DNA of 64,000 nucleotides from Citrobacter freundii ATCC 8090 = MTCC 1658 = NBRC 12681 (GCF_011064845.1 NZ_CP049015.1:4712001-4776000); one strand, 5' to 3'; shown: positions 23,206 through 35,073, counted from the stretch's first letter. Program-made: numbers and translations. Notes: generated by a model from the sequence alone, not told the origin.

Positions 23206-24630
23206 TTACTTACTGATACCATTAAGTTTATTCAATGTTTCTTCCATTTTGAGCGTTTCCGTACGGTTTAATGGATAGAAATAAATCAGAATGACCGCCG
23301 CCAAAAACAGGCATAGTGCCGGCAAGAGATTCGCCATCGTATAAATATTTTCCTGCACAATGCTGGTTTGCACAGCGCCACCTGTTGACGATGATTGATA
23401 ACCAATGATGGCCAACATAAAGCCGCCAATGGCCCCTGCACACGCCTGACCAACCTTGCGGGCAAAGAAGTTCACACCATAGACGGTACCATCCTCGCGA
23501 TCGCCGGTGACATACTGGTGATAATCACAAACATCGGTCATAAACGCCCAAATCATCAGGTTGAATAGTCCGGCCCCCAACGTCGCCAGGAACAGGAAAA
23601 CCAAATAGACTTTCGCGTCGGTAATGTGGATGAAGTACATAATCAAATACATCGCTACTGCAAAGAGTAGCGCGCCGACGCTGGCCTCTTTTTTACCAAA
23701 CCGCTTCGTGAGCCAGGATGCCGATGGTGCCAGCAAAACCAGGGAACCAAAGGTAAACAGCAACGCGACTGACATCGCCTCTTTATTGTGGAAATAGTCA
23801 TTAAACAGGTAAGTCATATTGGTACCGGACAATCCCTGATTAATCACAATCAGCAAATCCACAACCACTAAAACAATCAGCGCCTTATTGCGTGCCAGTC
23901 CCTTCAGCAACACCGAAACGGGCATGCTCTCTTTTCTCTCCACGCGCACGCGTTCGGTCGTTAACTGACAGGTCAAGGATAAAAAGATAAAGCCCAGCAC
24001 TGCGCAACCAATGGAAATCCAGAAGAAGTGTTGCCCGGAAATCACCTGGCTTCCGTCCACCAGGGTGGTGTACATCAGGATCGGAATGAAAAAGCCAGTT
24101 GCCCCACCGCCGATAGCTGACCCAACGCTGCGCCAGGTTGACAGCGAGACACGATCATCCGGATTCGAGCTAATCGCCGCAGACATAGCGCCGTACGGAA
24201 TACTCACGGTCGATAACAGCGAACCGTAAATGAAATAGGAGCAACAGATGTAGATAATTTTCGCCGTATAAGAAAAATCATTTACAAACGGCAGAAACAG
24301 GACAACTGCAATGATGCAAAATGGATACTTCATGCGACGCACCCACGGGTTAAAACGTCCATGTACCGTCAATTTAGAGGTATCGCATAAGCGTCCTACA
24401 CCAACATCAACGAACGCATCAAAGAGTTTGGTCACAAAATAGAGTGAGCCAACAATAACGCCGGAAATACCGAGGACGTTAGTGTAATAAATCATTAAAA
24501 AACTATTAACTAAGCCAAGAATAAAACAGGTTCCGAGGTCACCACATAAATAACCAATTTTATCTCGAATTCCGAAAGGTCTGACGGCAGTGGGTTCATT
24601 ATTTCCGATAATAGTTCCATCATTAGACAT
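23206..24630 (-). CDS. GPH-family sugar:cation symporter, probably oligogalacturonide/uronide transporter (TogT-like)
   Basis: A 474-residue inner-membrane protein with about 12 membrane segments and the glycoside-pentoside-hexuronide family pattern: FVTKLFDAFVDVGVGRLCD near residue 65 and MIWAFMTDVCDYHQYVTGDREDGT near 360-385. It lies 78 bp downstream of a KdgM porin in the same direction, with no terminator between, and that operon has a KdgR-type box. This points to uptake of oligogalacturonides or a related uronide; the substrate is inferred from context. AAGGAG lies eight bases before the ATG. The locus is absent between metJ and rpmE in E. coli K-12. Confidence 0.88.
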   Translation of the reverse strand: MSNDGTIIGNNEPTAVRPFGIRDKIGYLCGDLGTCFILGLVNSFLMIYYTNVLGISGVIVGSLYFVTKLFDAFVDVGVGRLCDTSKLTVHGRFNPWVRRMKYPFCIIAVVLFLPFVNDFSYTAKIIYICCSYFIYGSLLSTVSIPYGAMSAAISSNPDDRVSLSTWRSVGSAIGGGATGFFIPILMYTTLVDGSQVISGQHFFWISIGCAVLGFIFLSLTCQLTTERVRVERKESMPVSVLLKGLARNKALIVLVVVDLLIVINQGLSGTNMTYLFNDYFHNKEAMSVALLFTFGSLVLLAPSASWLTKRFGKKEASVGALLFAVAMYLIMYFIHITDAKVYLVFLFLATLGAGLFNLMIWAFMTDVCDYHQYVTGDREDGTVYGVNFFARKVGQACAGAIGGFMLAIIGYQSSSTGGAVQTSIVQENIYTMANLLPALCLFLAAVILIYFYPLNRTETLKMEETLNKLNGISK

Positions 24631-24708
24631 GATGTCAACTCCTTAGACATATTATTCACACAAACTATGCTTATCGATGTAATCAGTCGATATGAAAGCT
24701 ATTACCGG

Positions 24709-25389
24709 TTAGAAGTTATAACCAAGACCGACACGATAACGGGTCTGACGATCGTCTGTCGTTGTTGTGTTATAACCCGAGGAAACGTTACCAACCTCAA
24801 CAAATGGAACCCAGGAGCCTAGTTTATACGCCACGCGGAAGTTATATTCATAATCATCTTTCCGGTTGTTATATAAATCTTCGCTATCGGCAATTTTATA
24901 AATACCATTTAACTCAAACATCCAGTCATTGACGTTATAACCAAGCCAAGCTTCCGGACGATAGACCATGCGGTCATCTTTGCCGTCAGTGTTTCTGCGC
25001 ATGTACTCCTGACGATAGCGGAACGCGGTCCACCAGCTGTCGTTAATGTTGTACTGCACGCGGATATAAGGTTTATAAATCGTGATGTTATCGCCCGTTT
25101 CGATCGCAATACCTGGCTGCCAGATAAGATCCCGCCAGGTAAACTGATAGCTTGCAGTATACTCGTTGCCATTACTTTCCATATTATTCCACGCATCATT
25201 AGATTGCGTATCTTCGGAACGTGAAATGGCTTCGACTGCGACACCAAAACCAGTCGCAAAACGGTGAGACATATAAACACGATCGTAATTACGCCCATCG
25301 TCATAATATTCATGCCGGTAATCAACATAACCCGCTTGTGCGGCCGCAGAGAATAATGGAATCAGTAATAACGCAGATTTAAATTTCAT
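24709..25389 (-). CDS. kdgM: KdgM-family oligogalacturonate-specific outer-membrane porin
   Basis: A 226-residue outer-membrane beta-barrel. The signal peptide is MKFKSALLLIPLFSAAAQA, followed by GYVDYRHEYYDDGR, the KdgM opening (VDYRHE). The closing strands WVPFVEVGNVSSG, DDRQTRYRVGLGYNF are close to Dickeya KdgM and end in the terminal phenylalanine typical of porins. Charged and aromatic residues alternate with short barrel strands throughout. It is first in an operon with the GPH transporter. A KdgR-type box and a CRP-like site lie 218-237 and 179-195 bp upstream. NanC-type sialate porins are related, but the KdgR box favours uronides. Confidence 0.88.
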   Translation of the reverse strand: MKFKSALLLIPLFSAAAQAGYVDYRHEYYDDGRNYDRVYMSHRFATGFGVAVEAISRSEDTQSNDAWNNMESNGNEYTASYQFTWRDLIWQPGIAIETGDNITIYKPYIRVQYNINDSWWTAFRYRQEYMRRNTDGKDDRMVYRPEAWLGYNVNDWMFELNGIYKIADSEDLYNNRKDDYEYNFRVAYKLGSWVPFVEVGNVSSGYNTTTTDDRQTRYRVGLGYNF

Positions 25390-25567
25390 GACAATCCCTC
25401 TTCACACTCAACAACGGAAATTCCCCATCTCGTCCCGTCCATTAATGGGAAACGATGAAGGATTAAGAATAATTTTATATTTCCACGAAAGTGTATTTTA
25501 GAAAGAAAGCAGAAACCTTTGGTATTTTGCCAACAATTGGCATGAGTGGCAGAAATCAGAAGATAAA

Positions 25568-25583
25568 AATGACGTAGATCACT
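25568..25583. promoter_or_regulatory. candidate CRP site upstream of kdgM
   Basis: AATGA-CGTAGA-TCACT matches the CRP pattern TGTGA-N6-TCACA at 7 of 10 arm positions with correct 6-base spacing. It lies 24 bp from the KdgR-type box. CRP activation combined with KdgR repression is known for pectinolysis genes in Dickeya. Confidence 0.45.
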
Positions 25584-25606
25584 ACTAGAAACATTTTACC
25601 TAAAAA

Positions 25607-25625
25607 ATAAAAACACTGTTTCATT
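25607..25625. promoter_or_regulatory. KdgR-type operator upstream of kdgM
   Basis: ATAAAAACACTGTTTCATT fits the KdgR consensus AAWRAAAYRNYRTTTYAWT at 18 of 19 positions (only position 2 differs). KdgR, an IclR-family repressor released by KDG, controls pectin and KDG genes in enterobacteria. Confidence 0.75.
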
Positions 25626-25686
25626 TATTAAACAAAAAACACCATTCAACACATCAATATAAATTTTAGTCTTCAAGCGCAGATAC

Positions 25687-25713
25687 AAAAAAAGCGCCAT
25701 AAGGCGCTTTTTT
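25687..25713. terminator. bidirectional terminator after rpmE
   Basis: AAAAAAGCGCC and GGCGCTTTTTT flank a 4-base ATAA loop. T-runs are present on both strands. It lies 14 bp beyond the rpmE stop. Confidence 0.9.
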
Positions 25714-25726
25714 CTGACAGCTGAAC

Positions 25727-25978
<252 letters not shown>

Positions 25979-26080
25979 CTAACGCCAGACACCACGCGAT
26001 GTTAATAGTATAGGTCAGTGATACAAATTTGTATCAAAGGCGGCGAATCATACAGAAATTAACCTGCTCATGCAAACTGA

Positions 26081-28342
<2,262 letters not shown>

Positions 28343-28498
28343 TCCCTCACGATGCGAGGCGGATCGTAAAATTAAATATCCATCACACTTTTTATGAAAA
28401 TTCTGTAACCGCTTCCATTCACTATCTGATAAAAATGTTTCAGATGAAGGCTATTCAAGGACGAGTCTGTGCCAGCAGCTCTCTGGCGAGGAGAAAGA

Positions 28499-29524
28499 GT
28501 GAAACCGAATAAGCAGGTTGCCGCCGCTACGATGAAAGATGTTGCTCTGAAGGCGAAAGTCTCAACGGCAACCGTATCCCGCGCATTAATGAACCCAGAC
28601 AAAGTCTCGCAGTCAACCCGTAACAAGGTTGAGCAGGCAGCGCTTGAAGTGGGATATTTACCCCAATCAATGGGACGTAACGTTAAGCGTAATGAGTCGC
28701 GTACCATTCTGGTGATTGTGCCGGATATCTGCGATCCGTTTTTTAGCGAAGTGATTCGTGGCATCGAAGTCACCGCCGCAGAACAGGGATATCTGGTGCT
28801 TATCGGCGATTGCGCGCACCAGAACCAGCAGGAAAAGACCTTCCTCAACCTCATAATTACCAAGCAGATCGATGGCATGGTGCTGCTCAGCTCGCGCCTG
28901 CCGTTTGATGCCAGCGTGGAAGAGCAACGCAACTTGCCACCGATGGTTATGTCCAACGAGTTCGCGCCAGAGCTGGAACTGCCCACCGTGCACATTGATA
29001 ACCTCACCGCCGCCTTCAACGCGATGAACTATCTGCTGGAACTGGGGCATAAACGCATTGGCTGTATCGCCGGGCCCGAAGATATGCCGCTGTGCCATTA
29101 CCGTCTGCAAGGTTACGTTCAGGCACTACGTCGCAGCGGAATTACGGTCGATCCGCATTTCATCGCGCGCGGTGACTTTACCTATGAAGCGGGAGCCAAT
29201 GCGCTTAAACAGCTCCTGGCGCTACCACAGCCGCCTACCGCGGTCTTTTGTCACAGCGATGTCATGGCGCTTGGCGCCCTCTCTTACGCCAAACGTCAGG
29301 GTCTGAAGGTGCCCGACGATTTATCGATTATCGGCTTCGATAACATTTCGCTCGCGGAATTTTGTGATCCACCCCTGACAACCGTCGCACAGCCGCGTTT
29401 CGATATCGGACGTGAAGCTATGCTGTTACTGCTCGATCAATTACAAGGACAGAACGTCAGCAGTGGCTCACGATTGCTGGACTGCGAGCTTATTATTCGG
29501 GGTACTACCCGGGCACTGACGTAA
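28499..29524 (+). CDS. cytR: LacI-family repressor of nucleoside genes
   Basis: Repressor of nucleoside uptake and catabolism that acts with CRP and is released by cytidine. With the GTG at 28499 the protein is 341 residues, exactly the E. coli length; GGAG lies just upstream. An ATG at 28469 would add 10 residues and was rejected. The LacI helix-turn-helix TMKDVALKAKVSTATVSRAL occupies residues 11-30, the hinge helix ends near 60, and the periplasmic-binding-like domain contains HIDNLTAAFNAMNYLLELGHKRIGCI and IIGFDNISLAEFCDPPLTTV. Confidence 0.97.
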   Translation: MKPNKQVAAATMKDVALKAKVSTATVSRALMNPDKVSQSTRNKVEQAALEVGYLPQSMGRNVKRNESRTILVIVPDICDPFFSEVIRGIEVTAAEQGYLVLIGDCAHQNQQEKTFLNLIITKQIDGMVLLSSRLPFDASVEEQRNLPPMVMSNEFAPELELPTVHIDNLTAAFNAMNYLLELGHKRIGCIAGPEDMPLCHYRLQGYVQALRRSGITVDPHFIARGDFTYEAGANALKQLLALPQPPTAVFCHSDVMALGALSYAKRQGLKVPDDLSIIGFDNISLAEFCDPPLTTVAQPRFDIGREAMLLLLDQLQGQNVSSGSRLLDCELIIRGTTRALT

Positions 29525-29617
29525 AGTAAAGTGCTTTCGGACTCCCCTGTCTGGTCAAAGGCCCGCCGCTTAAGTAACATGGCGGGCTGACGAACGAATA
29601 AATACAGCGAAACGATA

Positions 29618-30598
29618 GTGGCACAACGAGATTATGTACGTCGCGGCCAACCGGCACCTTCGCGGCGCAAGAAGAGCACATCACGGAAAAAACAACGCAA
29701 TACGCCTGCGGTATCGCCCGCAATGGTTGCTATTGCTGCAGCCGTACTCGTGACCTTTATCGGTGGTCTGTACTTCATTACGCATCACAAGAAAGAAGAG
29801 TCCGAAACGCTGCAAAACCAGAAAGTCACCGGTAATGGCATCCCGCCAAAACCGGAAGAGCGCTGGCGATACATTAAAGAGCTGGAAAGCCGTCAGCCTG
29901 GCGTACGTGCGCCTACCGAACCGTCTGCCGGCGGCGAGGTGCTGAACGCCGATCAGCTAACCAATGAGCAGCGCCAGCTATTGGCGCAGATGCAGGCTGA
30001 TATGCGTCAACAGCCAACGCAGCTCAACGAAGTGCCGTGGAACGAACAAACGCCTGAACAGCGTCAGCAAACGTTGCAGCGCCAGCGTCAGGTACAGCAA
30101 CAGCAATGGGCCAACACGCAGCAGCAGGCTCAACAGCCGCGCACGCAACCACGGGTAGCGGAACAGCCTTACCAGCAGCCGCAAACGCGTACGGCGCAAA
30201 CCGCGCCGGTACAGCAGCCGAAAGCACAGCCAAAACCGGCGGCGCAACAGCCGTATCAGGATTTGCTGCAAACGCCTGCGCATACCACCGCCGCTCAGCC
30301 GAAAACGCAACCGGCCGCGCCAATAACGAATGAAACGCAGCCGCCAAAACAGACGGCGGAGAAAAAAGATGAACGCCGCTGGATGGTTCAGTGCGGGTCA
30401 TTTAAAGGCGCTGAGCAGGCAGAAACCGTGCGCGCGCAGCTGGCCTTTGAAGGGTTCAACTCGCGTATTACCACCAATAACGGCTGGAATCGCGTGGTCA
30501 TTGGTCCGGTCAAAGGCAAAGAGAATGCCGACAACACCATCAGCCGCCTGAAGGTTGCTGGTCACACAAACTGCATTCGACTCGCCACTGGGGGTTGA
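29618..30598 (+). CDS. ftsN: essential cell division protein FtsN
   Basis: Late divisome protein that activates septal peptidoglycan synthesis. It has 326 residues (319 in E. coli) with a GTG start, as in E. coli. A short basic cytoplasmic tail (RRKKSTSRKKQR) precedes one membrane segment (residues about 33-54). The periplasmic essential helices include the WRYIKELESRQPG segment. A long Gln/Ala/Pro-rich linker (residues 120-245) leads to the C-terminal SPOR domain (from RRWMVQCGSFKGAEQAE), which binds denuded septal glycan. The extra length is all in the linker. The stop codon overlaps the hslVU heat-shock promoter. Confidence 0.97.
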   Translation: MAQRDYVRRGQPAPSRRKKSTSRKKQRNTPAVSPAMVAIAAAVLVTFIGGLYFITHHKKEESETLQNQKVTGNGIPPKPEERWRYIKELESRQPGVRAPTEPSAGGEVLNADQLTNEQRQLLAQMQADMRQQPTQLNEVPWNEQTPEQRQQTLQRQRQVQQQQWANTQQQAQQPRTQPRVAEQPYQQPQTRTAQTAPVQQPKAQPKPAAQQPYQDLLQTPAHTTAAQPKTQPAAPITNETQPPKQTAEKKDERRWMVQCGSFKGAEQAETVRAQLAFEGFNSRITTNNGWNRVVIGPVKGKENADNTISRLKVAGHTNCIRLATGG

Positions 30599-30619
30599 AA
30601 CCCCCAAAATCCCCCCCAT
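30595..30619 (+). promoter_or_regulatory. sigma-32 promoter of hslVU
   Basis: TTGAAA (30595-30600) and CCCCAT (30614-30619) are separated by 13 bp, matching the heat-shock promoter pattern. The -35 overlaps the ftsN stop codon. The E. coli hslVU promoter is in the same place. Confidence 0.85.
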
Positions 30620-30635
30620 CTATACTTGCATTACG

Positions 30636-30654
30636 CCCCGCATACTGTGCGGGG
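30636..30654 (+). promoter_or_regulatory. 5'-UTR stem-loop of hslVU
   Basis: CCCCGCATACTGTGCGGGG forms a GC-rich hairpin near the mRNA 5' end. E. coli has an inverted repeat with different loop and distal arm bases at this place, reported to stabilise the hslVU mRNA. There is no T-run, so it is not a terminator. Confidence 0.75.
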
Positions 30655-30689
30655 CCTGTACATTGCATTTGTAACCAAGGGGTCTGCTC

Positions 30690-31220
30690 GTGACAACAAT
30701 AGTAAGCGTACGCCGTAACGGCCATGTGGTAATCGCCGGTGATGGTCAGGCCACACTGGGTAACACCGTAATGAAAGGCAACGTGAAGAAAGTCCGCCGT
30801 CTGTACAACGACAAAGTCATCGCGGGCTTTGCGGGCGGTACTGCGGATGCATTCACGCTGTTTGAACTGTTTGAACGCAAGCTGGAAATGCACCAGGGCC
30901 ACCTGGTGAAAGCTGCCGTTGAACTGGCAAAAGACTGGCGTACAGACCGTATGCTGCGCAAACTCGAAGCGCTGCTGGCCGTCGCAGATGAAACGGCATC
31001 GCTCATCATCACCGGTAACGGCGACGTCATCCAGCCAGAAAACGATCTGATTGCCATCGGCTCCGGCGGTCCCTACGCCCAGGCTGCTGCACGCGCTCTG
31101 CTGGAAAACACCGAGCTTGGCGCACGCGAGATTGCTGAGAAAGCGTTGGATATTGCAGGGGATATCTGCATTTATACCAACCACTTCCATACCATCGAAG
31201 AATTGAACTCCAAAGCGTAA
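30690..31220 (+). CDS. hslV: HslV peptidase subunit of the HslUV (ClpYQ) protease
   Basis: Threonine peptidase forming a double hexamer capped by HslU ATPase; it degrades SulA, RcsA and heat-damaged proteins. The 176 residues match E. coli. The start is GTG at 30690, followed directly by the catalytic N-terminal threonine ([21 protein letters not shown]), exposed after Met removal. AAGGGG lies upstream. Nine bases separate it from hslU, so they form one operon behind the sigma-32 promoter. Confidence 0.98.
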   Translation: MTTIVSVRRNGHVVIAGDGQATLGNTVMKGNVKKVRRLYNDKVIAGFAGGTADAFTLFELFERKLEMHQGHLVKAAVELAKDWRTDRMLRKLEALLAVADETASLIITGNGDVIQPENDLIAIGSGGPYAQAAARALLENTELGAREIAEKALDIAGDICIYTNHFHTIEELNSKA

Positions 31221-31229
31221 GGATCCCCC

Positions 31230-32561
31230 ATGTCTGAAATGACCCCACGCGAAATTGTCAGCGAACTGAACAAACACATCATCGGCCAGGATAACGCTAA
31301 GCGTTCCGTGGCGATTGCCCTGCGTAACCGCTGGCGTCGTATGCAGCTCAACGAAGAGTTGCGCCATGAAGTCACGCCGAAAAACATTCTGATGATTGGC
31401 CCGACCGGCGTCGGTAAAACCGAAATCGCCCGTCGCCTGGCAAAACTGGCCAACGCGCCGTTCATCAAAGTTGAAGCAACCAAATTCACCGAAGTTGGCT
31501 ATGTTGGTAAAGAAGTTGACTCAATCATCCGCGATCTGACCGATGCTGCCATTAAGATGGTTCGCGTTCAGGCAATCGAGAAAAACCGCTTCCGCGCTGA
31601 AGAGATGGCGGAAGAGCGCATTCTCGACGTGCTGATCCCACCGGCTAAAAATAACTGGGGACAGTCTGAACAGCCGCAGGAACCTTCTGCAGCGCGTCAG
31701 GCGTTCCGTAAAAAACTGCGTGAAGGCCAGCTGGATGATAAAGAGATCGAAATCGATCTCGCGGCCGCACCGATGGGCGTTGAAATTATGGCACCTCCGG
31801 GAATGGAAGAGATGACCAGCCAGCTGCAGTCCATGTTCCAGAACCTGGGCGGTCAGAAGCAAAAACCGCGTAAGCTGAAAATCAAAGACGCGATGAAACT
31901 GCTGATTGAAGAAGAAGCGGCCAAACTGGTGAACCCGGAAGAGCTGAAACAAGAAGCTATCGACGCCGTTGAGCAGCACGGGATCGTGTTTATCGACGAA
32001 ATCGACAAAATCTGTAAACGCGGTGAATCCTCCGGCCCGGACGTGTCCCGCGAAGGCGTACAGCGCGACCTGCTGCCGCTGGTTGAAGGCTGCACGGTCT
32101 CCACCAAGCACGGTATGGTGAAAACAGATCATATTCTGTTTATCGCCTCTGGCGCATTCCAGGTGGCGAAACCGTCCGACCTGATCCCGGAACTGCAGGG
32201 TCGTCTGCCGATTCGTGTCGAGCTGCAGGCGCTGACCACCAGCGATTTTGAGCGTATCCTTACCGAACCGAATGCCTCCATCACCGTGCAGTACAAAGCG
32301 CTGATGGCGACTGAAGGTGTGGACATCAACTTCACTGAATCCGGTATTAAACGCATTGCCGAAGCGGCCTGGCAGGTTAACGAAACCACCGAAAACATCG
32401 GTGCACGTCGTCTGCATACCGTTCTGGAACGTCTGATGGAAGATATTTCCTATGATGCGAGCGATTTGAACGGCCAAAGCATCACAATTGATGCCGAATA
32501 TGTGAGCAAACATCTGGATGCGCTGGTCGCAGATGAAGATCTGAGCCGTTTTATCCTATAA
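31230..32561 (+). CDS. hslU: HslU ATPase subunit of the HslUV protease
   Basis: AAA+ unfoldase that feeds substrates to HslV. The 443 residues are full length. Walker A is GPTGVGKT at residues 57-64, and Walker B is [12 protein letters not shown] near 250. The inserted I domain spans roughly residues 110-240. The C-terminal tail ends DEDLSRFIL, which docks into HslV. It is second in hslVU, and a terminator follows the stop. Confidence 0.98.
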   Translation: MSEMTPREIVSELNKHIIGQDNAKRSVAIALRNRWRRMQLNEELRHEVTPKNILMIGPTGVGKTEIARRLAKLANAPFIKVEATKFTEVGYVGKEVDSIIRDLTDAAIKMVRVQAIEKNRFRAEEMAEERILDVLIPPAKNNWGQSEQPQEPSAARQAFRKKLREGQLDDKEIEIDLAAAPMGVEIMAPPGMEEMTSQLQSMFQNLGGQKQKPRKLKIKDAMKLLIEEEAAKLVNPEELKQEAIDAVEQHGIVFIDEIDKICKRGESSGPDVSREGVQRDLLPLVEGCTVSTKHGMVKTDHILFIASGAFQVAKPSDLIPELQGRLPIRVELQALTTSDFERILTEPNASITVQYKALMATEGVDINFTESGIKRIAEAAWQVNETTENIGARRLHTVLERLMEDISYDASDLNGQSITIDAEYVSKHLDALVADEDLSRFIL

Positions 32562-32591
32562 TCGCGTTCAATGCATTTTCATCACTGTTGA

Positions 32592-32617
32592 TGGGGCTGA
32601 TAAAGCCCCATTTTTAT
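32592..32617 (+). terminator. rho-independent terminator of hslVU
   Basis: TGGGGCT (32592-32598) and AGCCCCA (32604-32610) with a 5-base loop, followed by TTTTTATT. menA starts 12 bp later. Confidence 0.9.
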
Positions 32618-32628
32618 TGGCGCTAAAT

Positions 32629-33558
32629 ATGACTGAACAACAACAAATTAGCCGCTCACAAGCCTGGCTGGAAAGTTTACGACCTAAGACCTTACCGCTC
32701 GCCTTCGCGGCGATCATCGTCGGTACGGCATTAGCATGGTGGCAAGGATACTTCAATCCGCTGGTTGCTCTGCTGGCATTGATTACGGCGGGATTACTGC
32801 AAATTCTGTCCAATCTCGCTAACGACTATGGCGATGCCGTCAAAGGCAGCGACAAGCCCGACCGCATAGGACCGCTGCGCGGTATGCAAAAAGGGGTCAT
32901 CACCCAACAGCAGATGAAGCGGGCGCTGATCGTCACCGTGGTCTTGATCTGCCTGTCCGGTCTGGCCCTGGTTGCTGTGGCCTGTCACACGCTGGCAGAT
33001 TTTGTCGGCTTCCTGGTGCTCGGCGGCCTGTCGATCATCGCCGCAATCACCTACACCGTAGGCAATCGCCCTTACGGATATATCGGTCTGGGCGATATTT
33101 CCGTGCTGGTGTTCTTCGGCTGGCTGAGCGTTATGGGAAGCTGGTATCTGCAGGCGCATACGTTGATTCCGGCGCTCATTCTGCCTGCTACCGCCTGCGG
33201 CCTGCTGGCAACTGCCGTGCTCAACGTCAACAATCTGCGCGATATCAACAGCGACAGAGAGAACGGCAAGAACACACTGGTCGTGCGTTTAGGCGCTGTC
33301 AATGCCCGCCGCTACCACGCCTGTCTGCTGATGGGCACGCTGGTCTGCCTGGCCCTGTTTAACCTGTTCTCACTGCAAAGCCTGTGGGGATGGCTGTTTA
33401 TCCTCGCCGCTCCGCTGCTGATTAAACAGGCGCGATACGTGATGCGTGAGATGGATCCTGCGGCAATGCGCCCAATGCTGGAACGCACCGTAAAAGCGGC
33501 ATTGTTAACTAACCTGCTGTTTGTCGTTGGAATTTTCTTAAGTCAGTGGTCTCTTTAA
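32629..33558 (+). CDS. menA: 1,4-dihydroxy-2-naphthoate octaprenyltransferase
   Basis: Integral inner-membrane UbiA-family enzyme that attaches the polyprenyl chain to dihydroxynaphthoate in menaquinone synthesis. The ATG at 32629 gives 309 residues (308 in E. coli); an in-frame TTG at 32617 is inside the terminator tail and was rejected. The two Asp-rich prenyl-diphosphate motifs are visible: LANDYGDAVKGSDKPDR near 70 and NNLRDINSDRENGKNTL near 200. About eight to nine membrane helices are apparent. Confidence 0.97.
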   Translation: MTEQQQISRSQAWLESLRPKTLPLAFAAIIVGTALAWWQGYFNPLVALLALITAGLLQILSNLANDYGDAVKGSDKPDRIGPLRGMQKGVITQQQMKRALIVTVVLICLSGLALVAVACHTLADFVGFLVLGGLSIIAAITYTVGNRPYGYIGLGDISVLVFFGWLSVMGSWYLQAHTLIPALILPATACGLLATAVLNVNNLRDINSDRENGKNTLVVRLGAVNARRYHACLLMGTLVCLALFNLFSLQSLWGWLFILAAPLLIKQARYVMREMDPAAMRPMLERTVKAALLTNLLFVVGIFLSQWSL

Positions 33559-33650
33559 CTGACAAATATCAATTAACAATTGATGATTTTGCCAACAGTA
33601 CACATAGCGCGATATACTAAAAATTCTCGCAGCAACTGAACGTTGAGCCT

Positions 33651-34136
33651 ATGAAATACGATACATCCGAGCTTTGTGACATCTATCAGGAAGATGTCAA
33701 CGTCGTGGAACCACTGTTCTCTAACTTTGGAGGACGGTCGTCGTTTGGCGGACAAATCATCACGGTAAAATGTTTCGAGGACAACGGGTTGCTGTACGAT
33801 CTGCTCGAACAAAACGGCCGTGGTCGCATTCTGCTGGTCGATGGCGGTGGTTCTGTCCGTCGTGCGCTGGTCGATGCCGAACTGGCTCGACTGGCCGTAC
33901 AGAATGAATGGGAAGGTCTGGTCATCTACGGCTCAGTCCGTCAGGTAGACGATCTGGAAGAACTGGATATCGGCATTCAGGCGATTGCCGCCATTCCGGT
34001 CGGTGCCGCAGGGGAAGGTATTGGAGAAAGCGATGTACGCGTCAACTTTGGCGGTGTAACGTTCTTCTCTGGAGACCACCTGTACGCCGACAACACCGGG
34101 ATAATCCTCTCCGAAGACCCGCTCGATATCGAGTAA
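33651..34136 (+). CDS. rraA: regulator of ribonuclease E activity A
   Basis: Trimeric protein that binds RNase E and inhibits its activity, changing RNA decay. The 161 residues match E. coli RraA (formerly MenG). Conserved segments are [15 protein letters not shown] at the N-terminus, [13 protein letters not shown], and [16 protein letters not shown]. It is downstream of menA with its own 92-bp spacer. A terminator with a long T-run follows. Confidence 0.98.
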   Translation: MKYDTSELCDIYQEDVNVVEPLFSNFGGRSSFGGQIITVKCFEDNGLLYDLLEQNGRGRILLVDGGGSVRRALVDAELARLAVQNEWEGLVIYGSVRQVDDLEELDIGIQAIAAIPVGAAGEGIGESDVRVNFGGVTFFSGDHLYADNTGIILSEDPLDIE

Positions 34137-34161
34137 AGAAAACACCGCAATTCGGTGTGAT

Positions 34162-34196
34162 GCCAGTCGGTTAAACAACTGACTGGCTTTTTTTTT
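34162..34196 (+). terminator. rho-independent terminator of rraA
   Basis: GCCAGTC (34162-34168) and GACTGGC (34181-34187) form the stem, followed by nine T residues. A second small hairpin (ACACCG...CGGTGT, 34142-34158) precedes it. Confidence 0.92.
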
Positions 34197-34296
34197 GCCA
34201 CACCACCCTTCCGATTCCCCCATCCTGCGCATTGACGAAGAAAAAACTCTCTCTATACCTAATGATGAATCTCATCACTCTCATCACGAGGTCATC

Positions 34297-35040
34297 ATGC
34301 ATATCGATCTGACAGGTAAAAAAGCGCTGGTCACCGGAGCCAGTCGTGGATTAGGGCGCGCCATTGCACTGTCGCTGGCGAAAGCCGGTGCTGATGTTGT
34401 TATAACCTATGAAAAATCTGCGGAGAAAGCCCAGGCCGTTGCCGATGAAATTACAGCACTTGGCCGCCATGGTGAGGCGATTCAGGCAAACAGTGCAGAC
34501 GCTCAGGCGATTCAGAATGCCGTAAACCGCACGGTACAGTCACTCGGAGGACTGGATATCCTGGTCAACAACGCAGGGATCGCACGCGGCGGCCCGCTGG
34601 AGTCGCTGTCACTGGAAGACATCGACGCATTGATTAACGTGAACATCCGTGGCGTGGTAGTTGCCATACAGGCCGCGCTACCGCATCTCCCTGAAGGTGG
34701 GCGAATCATCAATATTGGCAGTTGTCTTGCCAACCGCGTCGCCCAGCCGGGGATTGCCGTCTACGCGATGACTAAATCAGCGCTCAACTCGCTAACCCGT
34801 GGCCTGGCTCGTGATCTCGGCCCACGAGGCATTACCGTTAATCTTGTCCATCCCGGCCCAACGGACAGTGATATGAACCCGGCAGATGGCGAGCAGGCAG
34901 AATCCCAACGACAGCTTATTGCGACAGGGCATTACGGAACACCGGAGGATGTTGCAGCGGCAGTGACGTTTCTGGCAAGCCCAGCGGCTGGGCAGATTTC
35001 CGGCACCGGTCTGGACGTAGATGGGGGGTTGAATGCCTGA
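34297..35040 (+). CDS. short-chain dehydrogenase/reductase (SDR), substrate unknown
   Basis: A 247-residue classical SDR, probably NADP-dependent. The N-terminal Rossmann motif is TGASRGLGRAIA, followed by ILVNNAGIARGG. The catalytic serine is in NIGSCLAN, and the catalytic Tyr/Lys in VYAMTKSALNSL. The C-terminus ends SGTGLDVDGGLNA, typical of FabG-like members. The ATG at 34297 has GAGG upstream; in-frame starts before it overlap the rraA terminator. The gene is absent between rraA and zapB in E. coli K-12, and a REP plus an ERIC element follow it, marking an insertion point. Function cannot be read from context. Confidence 0.92.
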   Translation: MHIDLTGKKALVTGASRGLGRAIALSLAKAGADVVITYEKSAEKAQAVADEITALGRHGEAIQANSADAQAIQNAVNRTVQSLGGLDILVNNAGIARGGPLESLSLEDIDALINVNIRGVVVAIQAALPHLPEGGRIINIGSCLANRVAQPGIAVYAMTKSALNSLTRGLARDLGPRGITVNLVHPGPTDSDMNPADGEQAESQRQLIATGHYGTPEDVAAAVTFLASPAAGQISGTGLDVDGGLNA

Positions 35041-35073
35041 AATTAACGTTGTGTTGCGGTAAAACGATTGTAT

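Larger units (their letters stand above)
25390..25686. promoter_or_regulatory. long regulatory region of the kdgM-transporter operon
   Basis: The gene-free stretch before kdgM is A/T-rich. It holds the CRP-like site at 25568-25583, the KdgR-type box at 25607-25625, and an inverted repeat TTGCCAACAATTGGCA near 25527-25542. I could not place the promoter: the two named sites are about 180-235 bp from the start codon, implying a long leader or a distal promoter. Confidence 0.55.

Noticed and set aside
31521..32513. 330-codon open frame antisense to hslU
   Set aside because: It mirrors the codon bias of hslU on the opposite strand, has no plausible ribosome-binding site, and its translation has no recognisable domain.
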